Under the pieces are notes generated by a model. It worked only from the letters and a program-made list of their open reading frames with translations, ran no database searches and was not told where the DNA came from. Position numbers and translations under genes: made by a program. From Lachnospiraceae bacterium (GTDB lineage: Bacteria; Bacillota; Clostridia; Lachnospirales; Lachnospiraceae), in assembly GCA_015056865.1 (NCBI GenBank), contig SVFM01000026.1:1-37243 (forward strand): DNA of 37,243 nucleotides, written 5' to 3'. This document shows, one piece after another, positions 9,488-17,954 of the stretch; positions within the stretch are counted from its first letter, which is position 1; each line of letters starts with the position of its first letter.

Positions 9488-10975
9488 ATGGCGGATTCTG
9501 AATTGAGTACTTACGACCTTTACAAAGATATACAATACCGCACCGGGGGAGAAATTTACATCGGTGTGGTGGGACCGGTGCGGACCGGCAAGTCCACTTT
9601 TATCAAGCGATTTATGGATGTGATGGTGCTGCCTTTCATGACAGATGAAAACAGCAAACAGAGGGCACAGGATGAGCTGCCTCAAAGCTCCGGAGGTAAG
9701 ACGATCACTACCACGGAGCCTAAATTTATACCTAAGGAGGCTGCCAAAGTAATGTTGGGCGGGGATGTGGAGGTCAATGTGCGCCTTATTGACTGTGTGG
9801 GTTACATGGTAGAGGGAGCTGTGGGCCACATGGAGGAGGATACGGAACGCATGGTCAGAACCCCCTGGTTTGACTACGAAATCCCCTTTACCCAGGCGGC
9901 AGGCGTGGGCACAGACAAGGTCATCAATGATCATTCCACGATTGGAATCGTCGTGACCACGGATGGCAGTTTTGGAGAAATTCCCAGAAGTCAGTACATA
10001 GACGCGGAAGAAAAGACAGTGCAGGCTTTGAAGAAACTGCATAAACCTTTTATTGTGCTGCTGAATACGGAAAGGCCTTTTGCGGAGGAGACACAGCGGC
10101 TGGCCGAGGAATTAAAGGAAAAGTATCAGGTGAAGGTATTGCCGGTCAATTGCGCCCAGCTAAAGAAGGATGACATCCATATGATCATGGAACAGGTACT
10201 TTATGAATTTCCTATTTCCATGATGGAGTTTTACATGCCCAAGTGGGTGGAAATGCTGCCTTTGAATAACAAGATCAAGCAGGATCTGATCGGCAGGGTC
10301 AGAGAGATGATCAAGGATCTGAACACCATCCGGGACGTGAAAGAACGATCTGTAGATATTAATAGTGAGTACGTAAAACGTTGTAAGTTGGAACAGATCA
10401 ATCTGGCAGATGGTTGTATCAAAGTACAGATGGATATCGATCAGGTCTATTATTATGAGATGCTCAGTGAGATGGTAGGTGAGGAAATTTCGGGAGAGTA
10501 TCAGCTGATCTCCAAGCTGAGGGAGATGGCGGATATGAAGAAGGAATATGCCAAGGTGCTGCAGGCTCTGCAGGCAGTGCGAAGCAAGGGCTACGGTGTG
10601 GTAAGACCGGAGCGGGATGAGATCACTCTGAATCAACCGGAGGTGATCCGTCACGGCAACAAATACGGTGTGAAGATCAAAGCCCAAAGTCCTTCCATTC
10701 ATATGATCCGTGCAAATATAGAGACAGAGATCGCACCTATTGTAGGCACCCAGCAGCAAGCGGAGGATCTAATTCGTTATATCGGTCAGGCAGCTACGTC
10801 TGAGGAGGGCATCTGGGAGACTAATATTTTTGGCAAGACCGTGGAACAGCTGGTGAACGATGGTATCACAAGCAAGATTGCCATGATCGGAGATGAGAGT
10901 CAGATGAAGCTTCAGGATACCATGCAAAAAATCGTGAATGAAAGCAATGGCGGTATGATATGTATCATCATTTAG
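9488..10975 (+). CDS. spoIVA: Stage IV sporulation protein A
   Basis: SpoIVA is the ATP-hydrolysing scaffold that polymerises on the outer forespore membrane and supports coat and cortex assembly. The 495-residue length matches the family (492 in Bacillus subtilis). Walker A GPVRTGKST is at residues 29-37, and the C-terminus GGMICIII matches the conserved hydrophobic tail that anchors the protein to the forespore surface via SpoVM. The start is ATG 9488 with AGGAGG at 9475-9480 and a 7-base spacer; the open frame further upstream overlaps tyrS and is rejected. Family knowledge predicts mother-cell SigE control. I see only a poor SigE-like box near 9441-9448, so the promoter is not settled. 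The gene marks the host as a spore former or a recent descendant of one. Confidence 0.97.
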   Translation: MADSELSTYDLYKDIQYRTGGEIYIGVVGPVRTGKSTFIKRFMDVMVLPFMTDENSKQRAQDELPQSSGGKTITTTEPKFIPKEAAKVMLGGDVEVNVRLIDCVGYMVEGAVGHMEEDTERMVRTPWFDYEIPFTQAAGVGTDKVINDHSTIGIVVTTDGSFGEIPRSQYIDAEEKTVQALKKLHKPFIVLLNTERPFAEETQRLAEELKEKYQVKVLPVNCAQLKKDDIHMIMEQVLYEFPISMMEFYMPKWVEMLPLNNKIKQDLIGRVREMIKDLNTIRDVKERSVDINSEYVKRCKLEQINLADGCIKVQMDIDQVYYYEMLSEMVGEEISGEYQLISKLREMADMKKEYAKVLQALQAVRSKGYGVVRPERDEITLNQPEVIRHGNKYGVKIKAQSPSIHMIRANIETEIAPIVGTQQQAEDLIRYIGQAATSEEGIWETNIFGKTVEQLVNDGITSKIAMIGDESQMKLQDTMQKIVNESNGGMICIII

Positions 10976-10982
10976 TAGGGGA

Positions 10983-11010
10983 GAGGATGTCGGAGGGCAT
11001 CCTCACTTTC
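10983..11010 (+). terminator. spoIVA terminator
   Basis: GAGGATG (10983-10989) pairs with CATCCTC (10998-11004) and is followed by ACTTTCTTCTT. It begins 7 bases after the spoIVA stop. The T-run is interrupted. Confidence 0.6.
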
Positions 11011-11013
11011 TTC

Positions 11014-11042
11014 TTGCGACAATTCAAATCCTATGTTAAAAT
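11014..11042 (+). promoter_or_regulatory. Promoter of the nucleoside salvage operon
   Basis: TTGCGA (11014-11019) and TAAAAT (11037-11042) are separated by 17 bp, 28 bases before the purine nucleoside phosphorylase start. Confidence 0.65.
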
Positions 11043-11069
11043 ATATTAAAATGTGTATGAGGTAGGAAA

Positions 11070-11897
11070 ATGTCTGCAATTTATGAGAAGTTGATATCTT
11101 GCTGCAATACGATAAGAGAAAAAACAGATTTTCAGCCGGAAGTTGCCATTGTTTTAGGCTCCGGACTTGGAGATTTTGCAAGGCATATACAGGTGGAATG
11201 TGAGATTTCTTACGATGAAATTCCGGGATTTCCGGTATCCACAGTGCCGGGACATGCAGGGAAATTTGTTTTCGGATATTTGAGTGACAAAAAAGTGGTT
11301 TGTATGAAGGGCCGTGTGCATTATTATGAGGGATATCCGGTTTCTGATGTGGTGTTACCCATTCGTCTGATGGGACTTTTGGGTGCCAGGATCTTGTTTC
11401 TGACCAATGCCTCAGGCGGTGTGAACAAGGACTTTCAGGCCGGGGATCTGATGATGCTTACGGATCACATTGCATTGTTTGCCCCCAATCCTCTGATCGG
11501 CCCCAATGTGGAAGAATTGGGCGTACGTTTCCCGGATATGACCCAGGTTTATGATTTGGACTTACAGGTGCTGATCAGGGCAAGTGCCTTGAAACAGCAG
11601 ATTATTTTAAAAGAGGGTGTTTATGCCCAGCTTACAGGACCCTCCTTTGAGTCTCCTGCGGAAATCAGGATGCTGGGAAGCTTGGGTGTGGATGCGGTTG
11701 GCATGAGCACTGTGGTGGAGGCAATTGCGGCACGCCACATGGGGATGCGAGTGTGCGGCGTATCCTGTGTATGCAATCTGGCTGCCGGCCTTAGTGTCAA
11801 TCCTTTATCTCATGAAGAGGTACAGCAGGCGGCAGATCAGGCTTCAGAGACCTTTGCCAAATTATTGTTGGGAGCAATCCCGCGCTTTCCTGTCTAA
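11070..11897 (+). CDS. punA: Purine nucleoside phosphorylase (trimeric, inosine/guanosine type)
   Basis: The enzyme splits purine nucleosides with phosphate into base and (deoxy)ribose-1-phosphate. The 275-residue protein shows the PNP-I family signatures VLGSGLGDFA near the N-terminus, the phosphate-site region VPGHAGKFVFG, MKGRVHYYEGY and FLTNASGGVN. It also has the base-recognition segment around GPSFESPAEIRML and a late VGMSTVVEAI. The length fits the trimeric class rather than the hexameric DeoD class. GAGGTAGG just upstream supports ATG 11070. It is first in an operon with cytidine deaminase (11-base gap) and an NCS2 base permease, so the three genes cover nucleoside breakdown and base uptake. 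Confidence 0.95.
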   Translation: MSAIYEKLISCCNTIREKTDFQPEVAIVLGSGLGDFARHIQVECEISYDEIPGFPVSTVPGHAGKFVFGYLSDKKVVCMKGRVHYYEGYPVSDVVLPIRLMGLLGARILFLTNASGGVNKDFQAGDLMMLTDHIALFAPNPLIGPNVEELGVRFPDMTQVYDLDLQVLIRASALKQQIILKEGVYAQLTGPSFESPAEIRMLGSLGVDAVGMSTVVEAIAARHMGMRVCGVSCVCNLAAGLSVNPLSHEEVQQAADQASETFAKLLLGAIPRFPV

Positions 11898-11908
11898 AAG
11901 GTGTGGAT

Positions 11909-12328
11909 ATGGTGATAAGAATTGATGGAAGTGATAGAGAGGAACTGATCCGTAGGGCATTTCAGGCCAGGGAATTATTTTATGCCCCCTATTCCGGGTA
12001 TGCGGTAGGGGCAGCCCTTTTGACCGCGGAAGGAAAGATATATTCCGGCTGCAACATTGAAAATGCGGCCTACGGGCCTACCAACTGCGCGGAGCGGACA
12101 GCCTTTTTTAAGGCAGTAAGTGAAGGAGAGAGGCATTTTAAGGCCATTGCCATAGCAGGCGGGCCGGCAGGGAAGGTGCCCACAGAATATGCCTATCCCT
12201 GCGGCGTGTGCAGGCAGGTGATGTCAGAGTTTTGTGATAAAGATTTTTTGGTGATCTTGGCAAAAGCTGAGGCAGATTATGAGGTGTATTCTTTGGAGGA
12301 ACTGCTGCCAAAAAGTTTTTCTTTATGA
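11909..12328 (+). CDS. cdd: Cytidine deaminase
   Basis: This 139-residue enzyme turns cytidine and deoxycytidine into uridine and deoxyuridine. The zinc site is complete: CAE within YGPTNCAERTAF supplies the first cysteine and the catalytic glutamate, and PCGVCRQ supplies the other two cysteines, which is the tetrameric Bacillus-type arrangement. CNIENAAYG gives the substrate loop. I prefer ATG 11909, which has AAAGG 8 bases upstream, over GTG 11903. It sits between PNP and the permease in a salvage operon. Confidence 0.95.
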   Translation: MVIRIDGSDREELIRRAFQARELFYAPYSGYAVGAALLTAEGKIYSGCNIENAAYGPTNCAERTAFFKAVSEGERHFKAIAIAGGPAGKVPTEYAYPCGVCRQVMSEFCDKDFLVILAKAEADYEVYSLEELLPKSFSL

Positions 12329-12386
12329 TTGTAAAGCGGAGGCTTTCACAATATCTCTAAACAATTTTACAGAGGAGGGAAAAAAT

Positions 12387-13754
12387 ATGTTAGAGAAATT
12401 TTTCAAACTCAAGGATCACGGCACCAATGTGAAGACTGAGGTTATGGCTGGTATTACTACCTTTATGACCATGGCTTACATTCTGGCTGTGAATCCGAAT
12501 CTCCTTTCAGCATCCGGTATGGACGCAAATGCAGTTCTGATCGCTACTGCACTGGCATCCTTTATCGGTACTGTATTGATGGCACTGTTTTCCAACTATC
12601 CCTTTGCACTGGCTCCCGGCATGGGCCTGAATGCTTATTTCGCATTTACAGTCTGCGGTTCCATGGGATATGACTGGAAGATTGCTCTGTTGGCAGTTTT
12701 TGTGGAAGGTGTGATCTTTATCATCCTTTCCCTGACCAACGTACGTGAGGCAATTTTCAATGCCATTCCTTTGACCCTGAAGGCTGCAGTAAGTGCAGGT
12801 ATCGGTCTGTTTATTGCATTCATCGGTCTGCAGAATGCAAAGATCGTTATTGATGAAGGTTCTACTCTGGTAACCTATCAGAAATTCCATGACAATTTTA
12901 ATTCTGTAGGTATGGGCGCTCTGCTGGCTCTGATCGGGGTGATCGTTACCGGTATTCTTTTGGTAAAGAAGGTTAAGGGCGGCATCCTTTTCGGTATTCT
13001 GATCACATGGGTACTGGGTATCATCTGCGAGTTGGTTGGTCTGTATGTTCCTAATCCTGACCTGGGCATGTACCCCGTGATCCCTACCGATTTTATATCC
13101 TTTGACTTTTCTGCCCTTGGCAAGACCTTTGGACAGGCATTTACCGCTGACTTTGGCGCGATCAAGAATGTATTCAACTTCATCGTTGTAGTATTCGCAT
13201 TCCTGTTTGTTGATATTTTTGATACACTGGGAACTCTGATCGGTGTGGCTTCCAAGGCTGATATGCTGACCAAGGATGGCAAACTGCCCAAGATTAAAGG
13301 CGCTCTGATGGCTGATGCGGTTGCTACCAGTGCAGGTGCTGTTCTGGGTACTTCCACCACCACCACCTTCGTTGAGAGTGCATCCGGCGTTTCTCAGGGC
13401 GGTAGAACCGGTTTGACAGCTATCGTAACAGCTATCCTGTTCCTGCTGTCCATCATCTTCTCACCTCTGTTCCTGACCATTCCTTCTTTCGCAACTGCTC
13501 CCGCTTTGATCATCGTAGGCTTCTACATGATAGCATCTGTTGCTAAGATTGATTGGAACAACCTGCTGGAAGCAATTCCTGCATTCCTGACCATCCTGTT
13601 CATGCCTCTGTGCTACAGCATTTCCGAGGGTATCGTAATCGGCGTTATCTCTTGGACTCTGATCCATCTGTGCACCGGCAAGGCAAAGGGCAAGGTAAGT
13701 ATTTTGATGTATGTACTTTCCGTACTCTTTATTTTGAAGTACATTTTCCTGTAA
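12387..13754 (+). CDS. NCS2-family purine base permease (AzgA/PbuG type)
   Basis: The 455-residue integral membrane protein has about 12-14 hydrophobic segments. It begins FKLKDHGTNVKTEVMAGITT and has the family stretches MAYILAVNP, LAPGMGLNAYFAF, FVDIFDTLGTLIG and GTSTTTTFVESASGV. Relatives are proton symporters for adenine, guanine or hypoxanthine. AGGAGGG (12373-12379) sits 7 bases before ATG 12387; the longer open frame would overlap cdd and is rejected. A small hairpin (12328-12352) without a T-run lies in the gap after cdd. No purine riboswitch is visible in this 58-base gap. The exact base transported cannot be read from sequence. Confidence 0.93.
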   Translation: MLEKFFKLKDHGTNVKTEVMAGITTFMTMAYILAVNPNLLSASGMDANAVLIATALASFIGTVLMALFSNYPFALAPGMGLNAYFAFTVCGSMGYDWKIALLAVFVEGVIFIILSLTNVREAIFNAIPLTLKAAVSAGIGLFIAFIGLQNAKIVIDEGSTLVTYQKFHDNFNSVGMGALLALIGVIVTGILLVKKVKGGILFGILITWVLGIICELVGLYVPNPDLGMYPVIPTDFISFDFSALGKTFGQAFTADFGAIKNVFNFIVVVFAFLFVDIFDTLGTLIGVASKADMLTKDGKLPKIKGALMADAVATSAGAVLGTSTTTTFVESASGVSQGGRTGLTAIVTAILFLLSIIFSPLFLTIPSFATAPALIIVGFYMIASVAKIDWNNLLEAIPAFLTILFMPLCYSISEGIVIGVISWTLIHLCTGKAKGKVSILMYVLSVLFILKYIFL

Positions 13755-13800
13755 TTGTTGATTGAATTTTAAGCGATCATTGTTTTTATTCGGGTCAAAA

Positions 13801-13831
13801 AGTCATTCAGACATGGTCTGTCTGGCTTTTT
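13801..13831 (+). terminator. Terminator of the salvage operon
   Basis: AGTCATTCAGAC (13801-13812) pairs with GTCTG...GGCT (13816-13827), with a two-base internal mismatch, and is followed by five T residues. Outer flanks can extend the pairing to 13792-13836. Confidence 0.65.
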
Positions 13832-13864
13832 GGCCCCTATTTCAAGAAAGATTCGAGGGTTTTC

Positions 13865-15565
13865 ATGAAAGCATATCTGGTGTTTGGCATTGCCGCTGTG
13901 GTTTTTATAGTGGTGGTATTTATCAAAGGTGCCTGGGATGAGAAAAAGAAGAAAAAGGATTTTATCCGTAAATTGTATGAGGAATACGGCAGTGTGCCCC
14001 AGAGAAAATACGGACCGGAACAGTATGCATCCATAGCCCGATTTTTTGAAAGACATGCTTCTGATGAGCAGATTGATGATATTACCTGGAATGATCTGAG
14101 TTTTGATGATATTTTTAAAAGAATTAATTGTACCTATTCCTCTGCAGGGGAAGAATATCTGTATTACAGGTTGCGCACACCTGTTGATTCTCCTGAGGAA
14201 CTCAAGCATTTCGATGAGATCTGCAATTATTTTGGGCAAAATCCGGATGTGAGAGTGAAGGTGCAGTATACACTTGCCAGGCTGGGAAGAACCGGAAAGT
14301 TTTCTCTTTATGATTATCTGGATCATCTGGATGTGCTTGGAAAAAGAAGTAATTTAAAACACCATATTGTGAATGGACTTTTTATTCCGGCGGTGGCTTG
14401 TTTATTTGTAGAGCCCTCATTGGGTGTACTTTTCTTTATCTTATTATCTATTTATAATATGATCTCGTATTTCAAAGAAAAAAGTGAAATTGACTCTTAC
14501 ATTACCAGTTTTGCCTATGTGATGCGGCTTTTGGGGGCGGCGGATGAGCTGGGAATGATGAAGATAGATGCCTGTGAAAAGGAGATCAGCAAGATCAAGT
14601 TTCACAAGCAAAAGCTTGGACGTTTTCGCAGGGGTTCTTATTGGCTGATGTCCTCCGGGCGCATGTCGGGGTCCGGTAATCTTTTAGATATTTTTATGGA
14701 TTATCTGCGGATGCTTCTGCATATTGATCTGATCAAATTTAATAGTATGCTGGCCCAGATCAGGCTGACAGTGGAGGATGTAAACGTTCTGGCAGAGACC
14801 ATCGGATATCTGGAGTGTGCCATCGTGGCGGGCTCTTTCCGGGAATCTCTGAAGGACCGGTGGTGCAGGCCGGTATTTACACAGGGCGGCATATTTCGGG
14901 CCGAGAACCTGTATCATCCGCTGATAGAGGATCCGGTTAGAAACAGTATTTCTACGGACAAAGGAGTTCTGATCACAGGTTCCAATGCTTCCGGCAAGTC
15001 CACCTTTTTAAAGACGGTGGCAGTTGGAGCAATTTTAGCCCAAACCATCTATACCTGCCCTGCGGATGTGTATGAAGGGGACTTTTATCACATTTGTTCC
15101 TCTATGGCCCTTAGAGACGATCTGACAGGTGGGGAGAGTTATTATATTGTGGAGATTAAGTCCATAAAAAGGATATTGGATTTTGCTGAAGTGTCAAAGC
15201 ATAAGGTTTTGTGTTTCGTGGATGAAGTGCTCAGAGGTACCAATACCGTGGAGCGGATTGCGGCTTCTTCCCAGATCTTGCGCAAACTGACAGGGGAAAA
15301 TGTACTATGCTTTGCAGCCACTCACGATATTGAATTGACCTCACTTTTGGAAAATGAGTATAATAATTATCATTTTGAGGAAGATATGGAGGATGGGGAT
15401 ATCCATTTTAATTATCTTTTAAAACCCGGGAAAGCAACCTCCCGCAATGCCATACGATTGCTGCAGATCATTGGATATGATCAGGAAATCATAGAACAGG
15501 CCAACCGGCAGGCCGTCGGATTCTTAGAAACAGGTCTGTGGAAGATGGGGGAGGTGAGGAAATGA
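13865..15565 (+). CDS. Membrane-anchored MutS-like ATPase
   Basis: The 566-residue protein ends in a MutS-type ATPase domain: Walker A GSNASGKST (from residue 372), a DDLTGGESYY signature-like segment and Walker B VLCFVDEVLRGTN (near 448). It lacks the mismatch-binding and connector domains of true MutS. The N-terminus has a hydrophobic segment at residues 2-22 and a second hydrophobic pair at about 167-200, which suggest membrane anchoring with the ATPase inside. ATG 13865 has only a weak GAGGG upstream. It overlaps rnhA by 4 bases (ATGA), so the two are translationally coupled. Family members are often annotated as mismatch repair proteins, but the domain loss and membrane segments argue against a standard repair role. 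Confidence 0.85.
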   Translation: MKAYLVFGIAAVVFIVVVFIKGAWDEKKKKKDFIRKLYEEYGSVPQRKYGPEQYASIARFFERHASDEQIDDITWNDLSFDDIFKRINCTYSSAGEEYLYYRLRTPVDSPEELKHFDEICNYFGQNPDVRVKVQYTLARLGRTGKFSLYDYLDHLDVLGKRSNLKHHIVNGLFIPAVACLFVEPSLGVLFFILLSIYNMISYFKEKSEIDSYITSFAYVMRLLGAADELGMMKIDACEKEISKIKFHKQKLGRFRRGSYWLMSSGRMSGSGNLLDIFMDYLRMLLHIDLIKFNSMLAQIRLTVEDVNVLAETIGYLECAIVAGSFRESLKDRWCRPVFTQGGIFRAENLYHPLIEDPVRNSISTDKGVLITGSNASGKSTFLKTVAVGAILAQTIYTCPADVYEGDFYHICSSMALRDDLTGGESYYIVEIKSIKRILDFAEVSKHKVLCFVDEVLRGTNTVERIAASSQILRKLTGENVLCFAATHDIELTSLLENEYNNYHFEEDMEDGDIHFNYLLKPGKATSRNAIRLLQIIGYDQEIIEQANRQAVGFLETGLWKMGEVRK

Positions 15566-16044
15566 TGCACGTGAAGCTTTATACAGATGGTGCCGCCAGA
15601 GGCAATCCGGAAGGACCCGGTGGATATGGGGCTGTGCTCCAATACGTAGATGCCAAGGGCAATCTGCATGAAAGAGAGTTTTCTGCAGGTTATCGCAGGA
15701 CCACCAACAATCGCATGGAACTGATGGGAGTGATCACAGGTCTGGAGGCACTGACTAAGCCTTGCCACGTGACGGTGATATCAGACTCTAAATATGTGAC
15801 CGATGCTTTTAATCAAAACTGGATCGGCAGTTGGCTGAAAAATGGATGGAAGACCAGCACCAAAAAGCCGGTCAAAAATATAGAACTATGGCAGCGCCTA
15901 TTGCATGCCATGGAACCTCATCAGGTGGAGTTTCAATGGATCAAAGGTCACCATGGTCATCCCGAAAATGAACGCTGCGATGCATTGGCCACCGGCGCTG
16001 CAGATGGGGAAGTTTTGTTGGAAGATGATGGTGGGGCACTATAA
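15562..16044 (+). CDS. rnhA: Ribonuclease H (RNase HI type)
   Basis: RNase HI cuts the RNA strand of RNA-DNA hybrids. The 160-residue protein has the expected carboxylates: D9 in LYTDGAARGNP, E53 in NNRMEL, D75 in VISDSKY and a late Asp in NERCDALA, with the conserved His in KGHHGH. The start overlaps the end of the MutS-like gene by 4 bases; ATG 15562 and ATG 15565 are both possible and share the same GGGAGGTG. It lies in a run of five same-strand genes. Confidence 0.95.
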   Translation: MMHVKLYTDGAARGNPEGPGGYGAVLQYVDAKGNLHEREFSAGYRRTTNNRMELMGVITGLEALTKPCHVTVISDSKYVTDAFNQNWIGSWLKNGWKTSTKKPVKNIELWQRLLHAMEPHQVEFQWIKGHHGHPENERCDALATGAADGEVLLEDDGGAL

Positions 16045-16066
16045 TTTTAAGAAAAGAGGAAAAACA

Positions 16067-16234
16067 ATGTCAAATTTACTTGCTTTTTTGAGTTCTTTTG
16101 CTTCATACTTGCTGCTTTTGCTTATCATTGTTGTACTGGGTGGGGCAGGTATTTTTATTGGAATTACACTTCGTAAGAAAAAAGAAGCCAAAGCAGCTGC
16201 ACAGTTGTTGGAGGAAAACAGTGAGAATAAATAA
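16067..16234 (+). CDS. Small single-pass membrane protein, 55 residues
   Basis: A good GAGGA (16056-16060) precedes ATG 16067. The product has one hydrophobic helix at about residues 12-34, then a basic stop-transfer RKKKEAK and a short charged tail. Its last 14 bases overlap the start of the HAD gene, whose ribosome binding site lies inside this frame, so the two are probably coupled. I do not recognise a function. Confidence 0.75.
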   Translation: MSNLLAFLSSFASYLLLLLIIVVLGGAGIFIGITLRKKKEAKAAAQLLEENSENK

Positions 16235-16943
16235 AAAATACGATTTTCTTTTGTGGGATGTGGACGGAACCTTATTGGATTTTTCTTATTCTGCCAGGAA
16301 TTCTCTTAGAAAATGCCTGGAGGATATTTCGGTGGTGCCTACGGAGGAGATGATCGATCGGTATGAGGTGATCAATGACGGCTGGTGGAAACGTTTGGAG
16401 CGGGGCGAAGTTACCAAAAGTCAGCTTTTGACCGGCAGATTTGAGGATTTTTTCCGGGAATACGGTATTGTATGTCCGGATCTGCCCAACTTCTTAAAAG
16501 CTTATCAGACCAGCCTTGGGCTTATTTATCGCTATATAGAAGAGGCAGGTGAGACATCACTTGCTATTTGCAAGCGACTGCAAGAGATGGGATACCATCA
16601 GTACGCAGTGACAAACGGAGTGACGGTCACACAGGAGATGAAACTAGGTTTGTCAGGCTTTACAGAGGTTTTTGAAAAACTGTTTATATCGGAGCAACTT
16701 GGGGCACCCAAACCTCAAAGGGAATTCTTTGATGCATGTTTTGAGGAACTTAAGCAAAGGCATGAGTCTTTTGAAAAAACGAAGGTGCTGATCATCGGCG
16801 ACTCTTTGACCAGTGATATCAAGGGTGGGGCAAATGCCGGAATCCATACTTGCTGGTACCATCCCCAGGAGGATGGACAGTCCGGGACTTCGGAGGTTAC
16901 ATATGAGATAAGAACTTTGCGGGAAATTTTTGAGATTGTTTGA
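16221..16943 (+). CDS. HAD-superfamily hydrolase, YjjG-type nucleotidase
   Basis: The 240-residue phosphatase has the nucleophile motif DVDGTLLDF (D13 and D15), a helical cap, AVTNGVTVTQ as motif II, and IGDSLTSDIKGG as motif IV. The overall pattern fits the YjjG family of 5'-nucleotidases that act on pyrimidine and non-canonical nucleotides. The start is a GTG at 16221 with GGAGG 6 bases upstream; a longer open frame to 16098 in another start is rejected because it runs across the small membrane-protein gene. Substrate is not determined. Confidence 0.85.
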   Translation: MRINKKYDFLLWDVDGTLLDFSYSARNSLRKCLEDISVVPTEEMIDRYEVINDGWWKRLERGEVTKSQLLTGRFEDFFREYGIVCPDLPNFLKAYQTSLGLIYRYIEEAGETSLAICKRLQEMGYHQYAVTNGVTVTQEMKLGLSGFTEVFEKLFISEQLGAPKPQREFFDACFEELKQRHESFEKTKVLIIGDSLTSDIKGGANAGIHTCWYHPQEDGQSGTSEVTYEIRTLREIFEIV

Positions 16944-16958
16944 CGGGAAGGAGCAGAT

Positions 16959-17954
16959 ATGGCTAAGTCTTCCAATCAGAAATTGAAGTTATTATATATC
17001 ATACGGATGCTGGAACAAGAGACGGATGAAAGTCATTTGCTCTCTACTCAGGAGATCATAAGCCGACTATCTGAGAATGGGATCCGTGCAGAACGCAAAA
17101 GTATCTATGATGATATCAATTGTCTGATCGATTATGGGTATGATGTCATACAGGTACAGTCCAGGGCAAACAGTGGTTATTATCTGGCCAGCAGAGAATT
17201 CGAATTGGCTGAACTGAAACTGCTGGTGGATGTGGTGCAATCCAGCCGTTTTATTACGGAGAAAAAATCCAGGGCTTTGATCAGAAAGCTGGAAAAACTG
17301 ACCAGCAAAAGGGAGGCTTCCCAGCTACAGCGGCAGGTGTTTGTTGCCGGCAGGGCAAAAACGGAGAATGAAAGCATTTATTACAGCGTAGATGCCATAC
17401 ATACAGCCATTCGGGACAATGTGCAGATATCTTTCACTTATCTGGACTGGACAGCTGATAAACAAATGCTTCCCAGAAGGGACGGGAAATGCTATACAGT
17501 CAGTCCCTGGGCGCTGCTTTGGCAGGATGAGAATTATTATCTTGTGGCATATGATGACCAGGCACATGGTATCAAGCATTACCGGGTGGATAAGATGGGA
17601 GCGGTGCAGCTGACGAAACAGAGCAGATTGGGAGGAGAGCAGTATCGGGAACTGGATCTGGCGAAATATGCGGGTCAGACTTTTGGCATGTTCGGAGGCA
17701 GAGTGGAGACCGTTACCCTACAGTTTACGGACAGATTAGTTGGGGTGATGCTGGATCGTTTTGGAAAGGAATCCAATATCCGAAAAAAAGCGGATGGCAT
17801 CTTTACCATCCGCATTCAGGCGGCAATCAGCGGTCAGTTTTTCGGCTGGCTCTCCGGCATTGGAAAGGATGTGAAGATCCTTGCACCGGAGAATGTGCGA
17901 AAAGAGTACATACAATGGTTACAGGATGTGCTAATCAGCCAAAGTCTCCCATAA
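16959..17954 (+). CDS. WYL-domain transcriptional regulator
   Basis: The 331-residue protein has an N-terminal winged helix-turn-helix (about residues 5-60, with LSTQEIISRLSENGI and RKSIYDDINCL) and a central WYL domain (SFTYLDW, YTVSPWALLWQDENYYLVAY). WYL proteins are ligand-sensing regulators; nucleic acid or nucleotide ligands are known or suspected for several. AAGGAG precedes ATG 16959, 15 bases after the HAD gene. The 3' end overlaps the opposing ABC-F gene by 24 bases. The target genes are unknown. Confidence 0.9.
   Translation: MAKSSNQKLKLLYIIRMLEQETDESHLLSTQEIISRLSENGIRAERKSIYDDINCLIDYGYDVIQVQSRANSGYYLASREFELAELKLLVDVVQSSRFITEKKSRALIRKLEKLTSKREASQLQRQVFVAGRAKTENESIYYSVDAIHTAIRDNVQISFTYLDWTADKQMLPRRDGKCYTVSPWALLWQDENYYLVAYDDQAHGIKHYRVDKMGAVQLTKQSRLGGEQYRELDLAKYAGQTFGMFGGRVETVTLQFTDRLVGVMLDRFGKESNIRKKADGIFTIRIQAAISGQFFGWLSGIGKDVKILAPENVRKEYIQWLQDVLISQSLP

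Noticed and set aside
12329..12386. Purine riboswitch before the NCS2 permease
   Set aside because: The gap is only 58 bases and holds just a small hairpin without T-run; the conserved purine-aptamer parts are absent.
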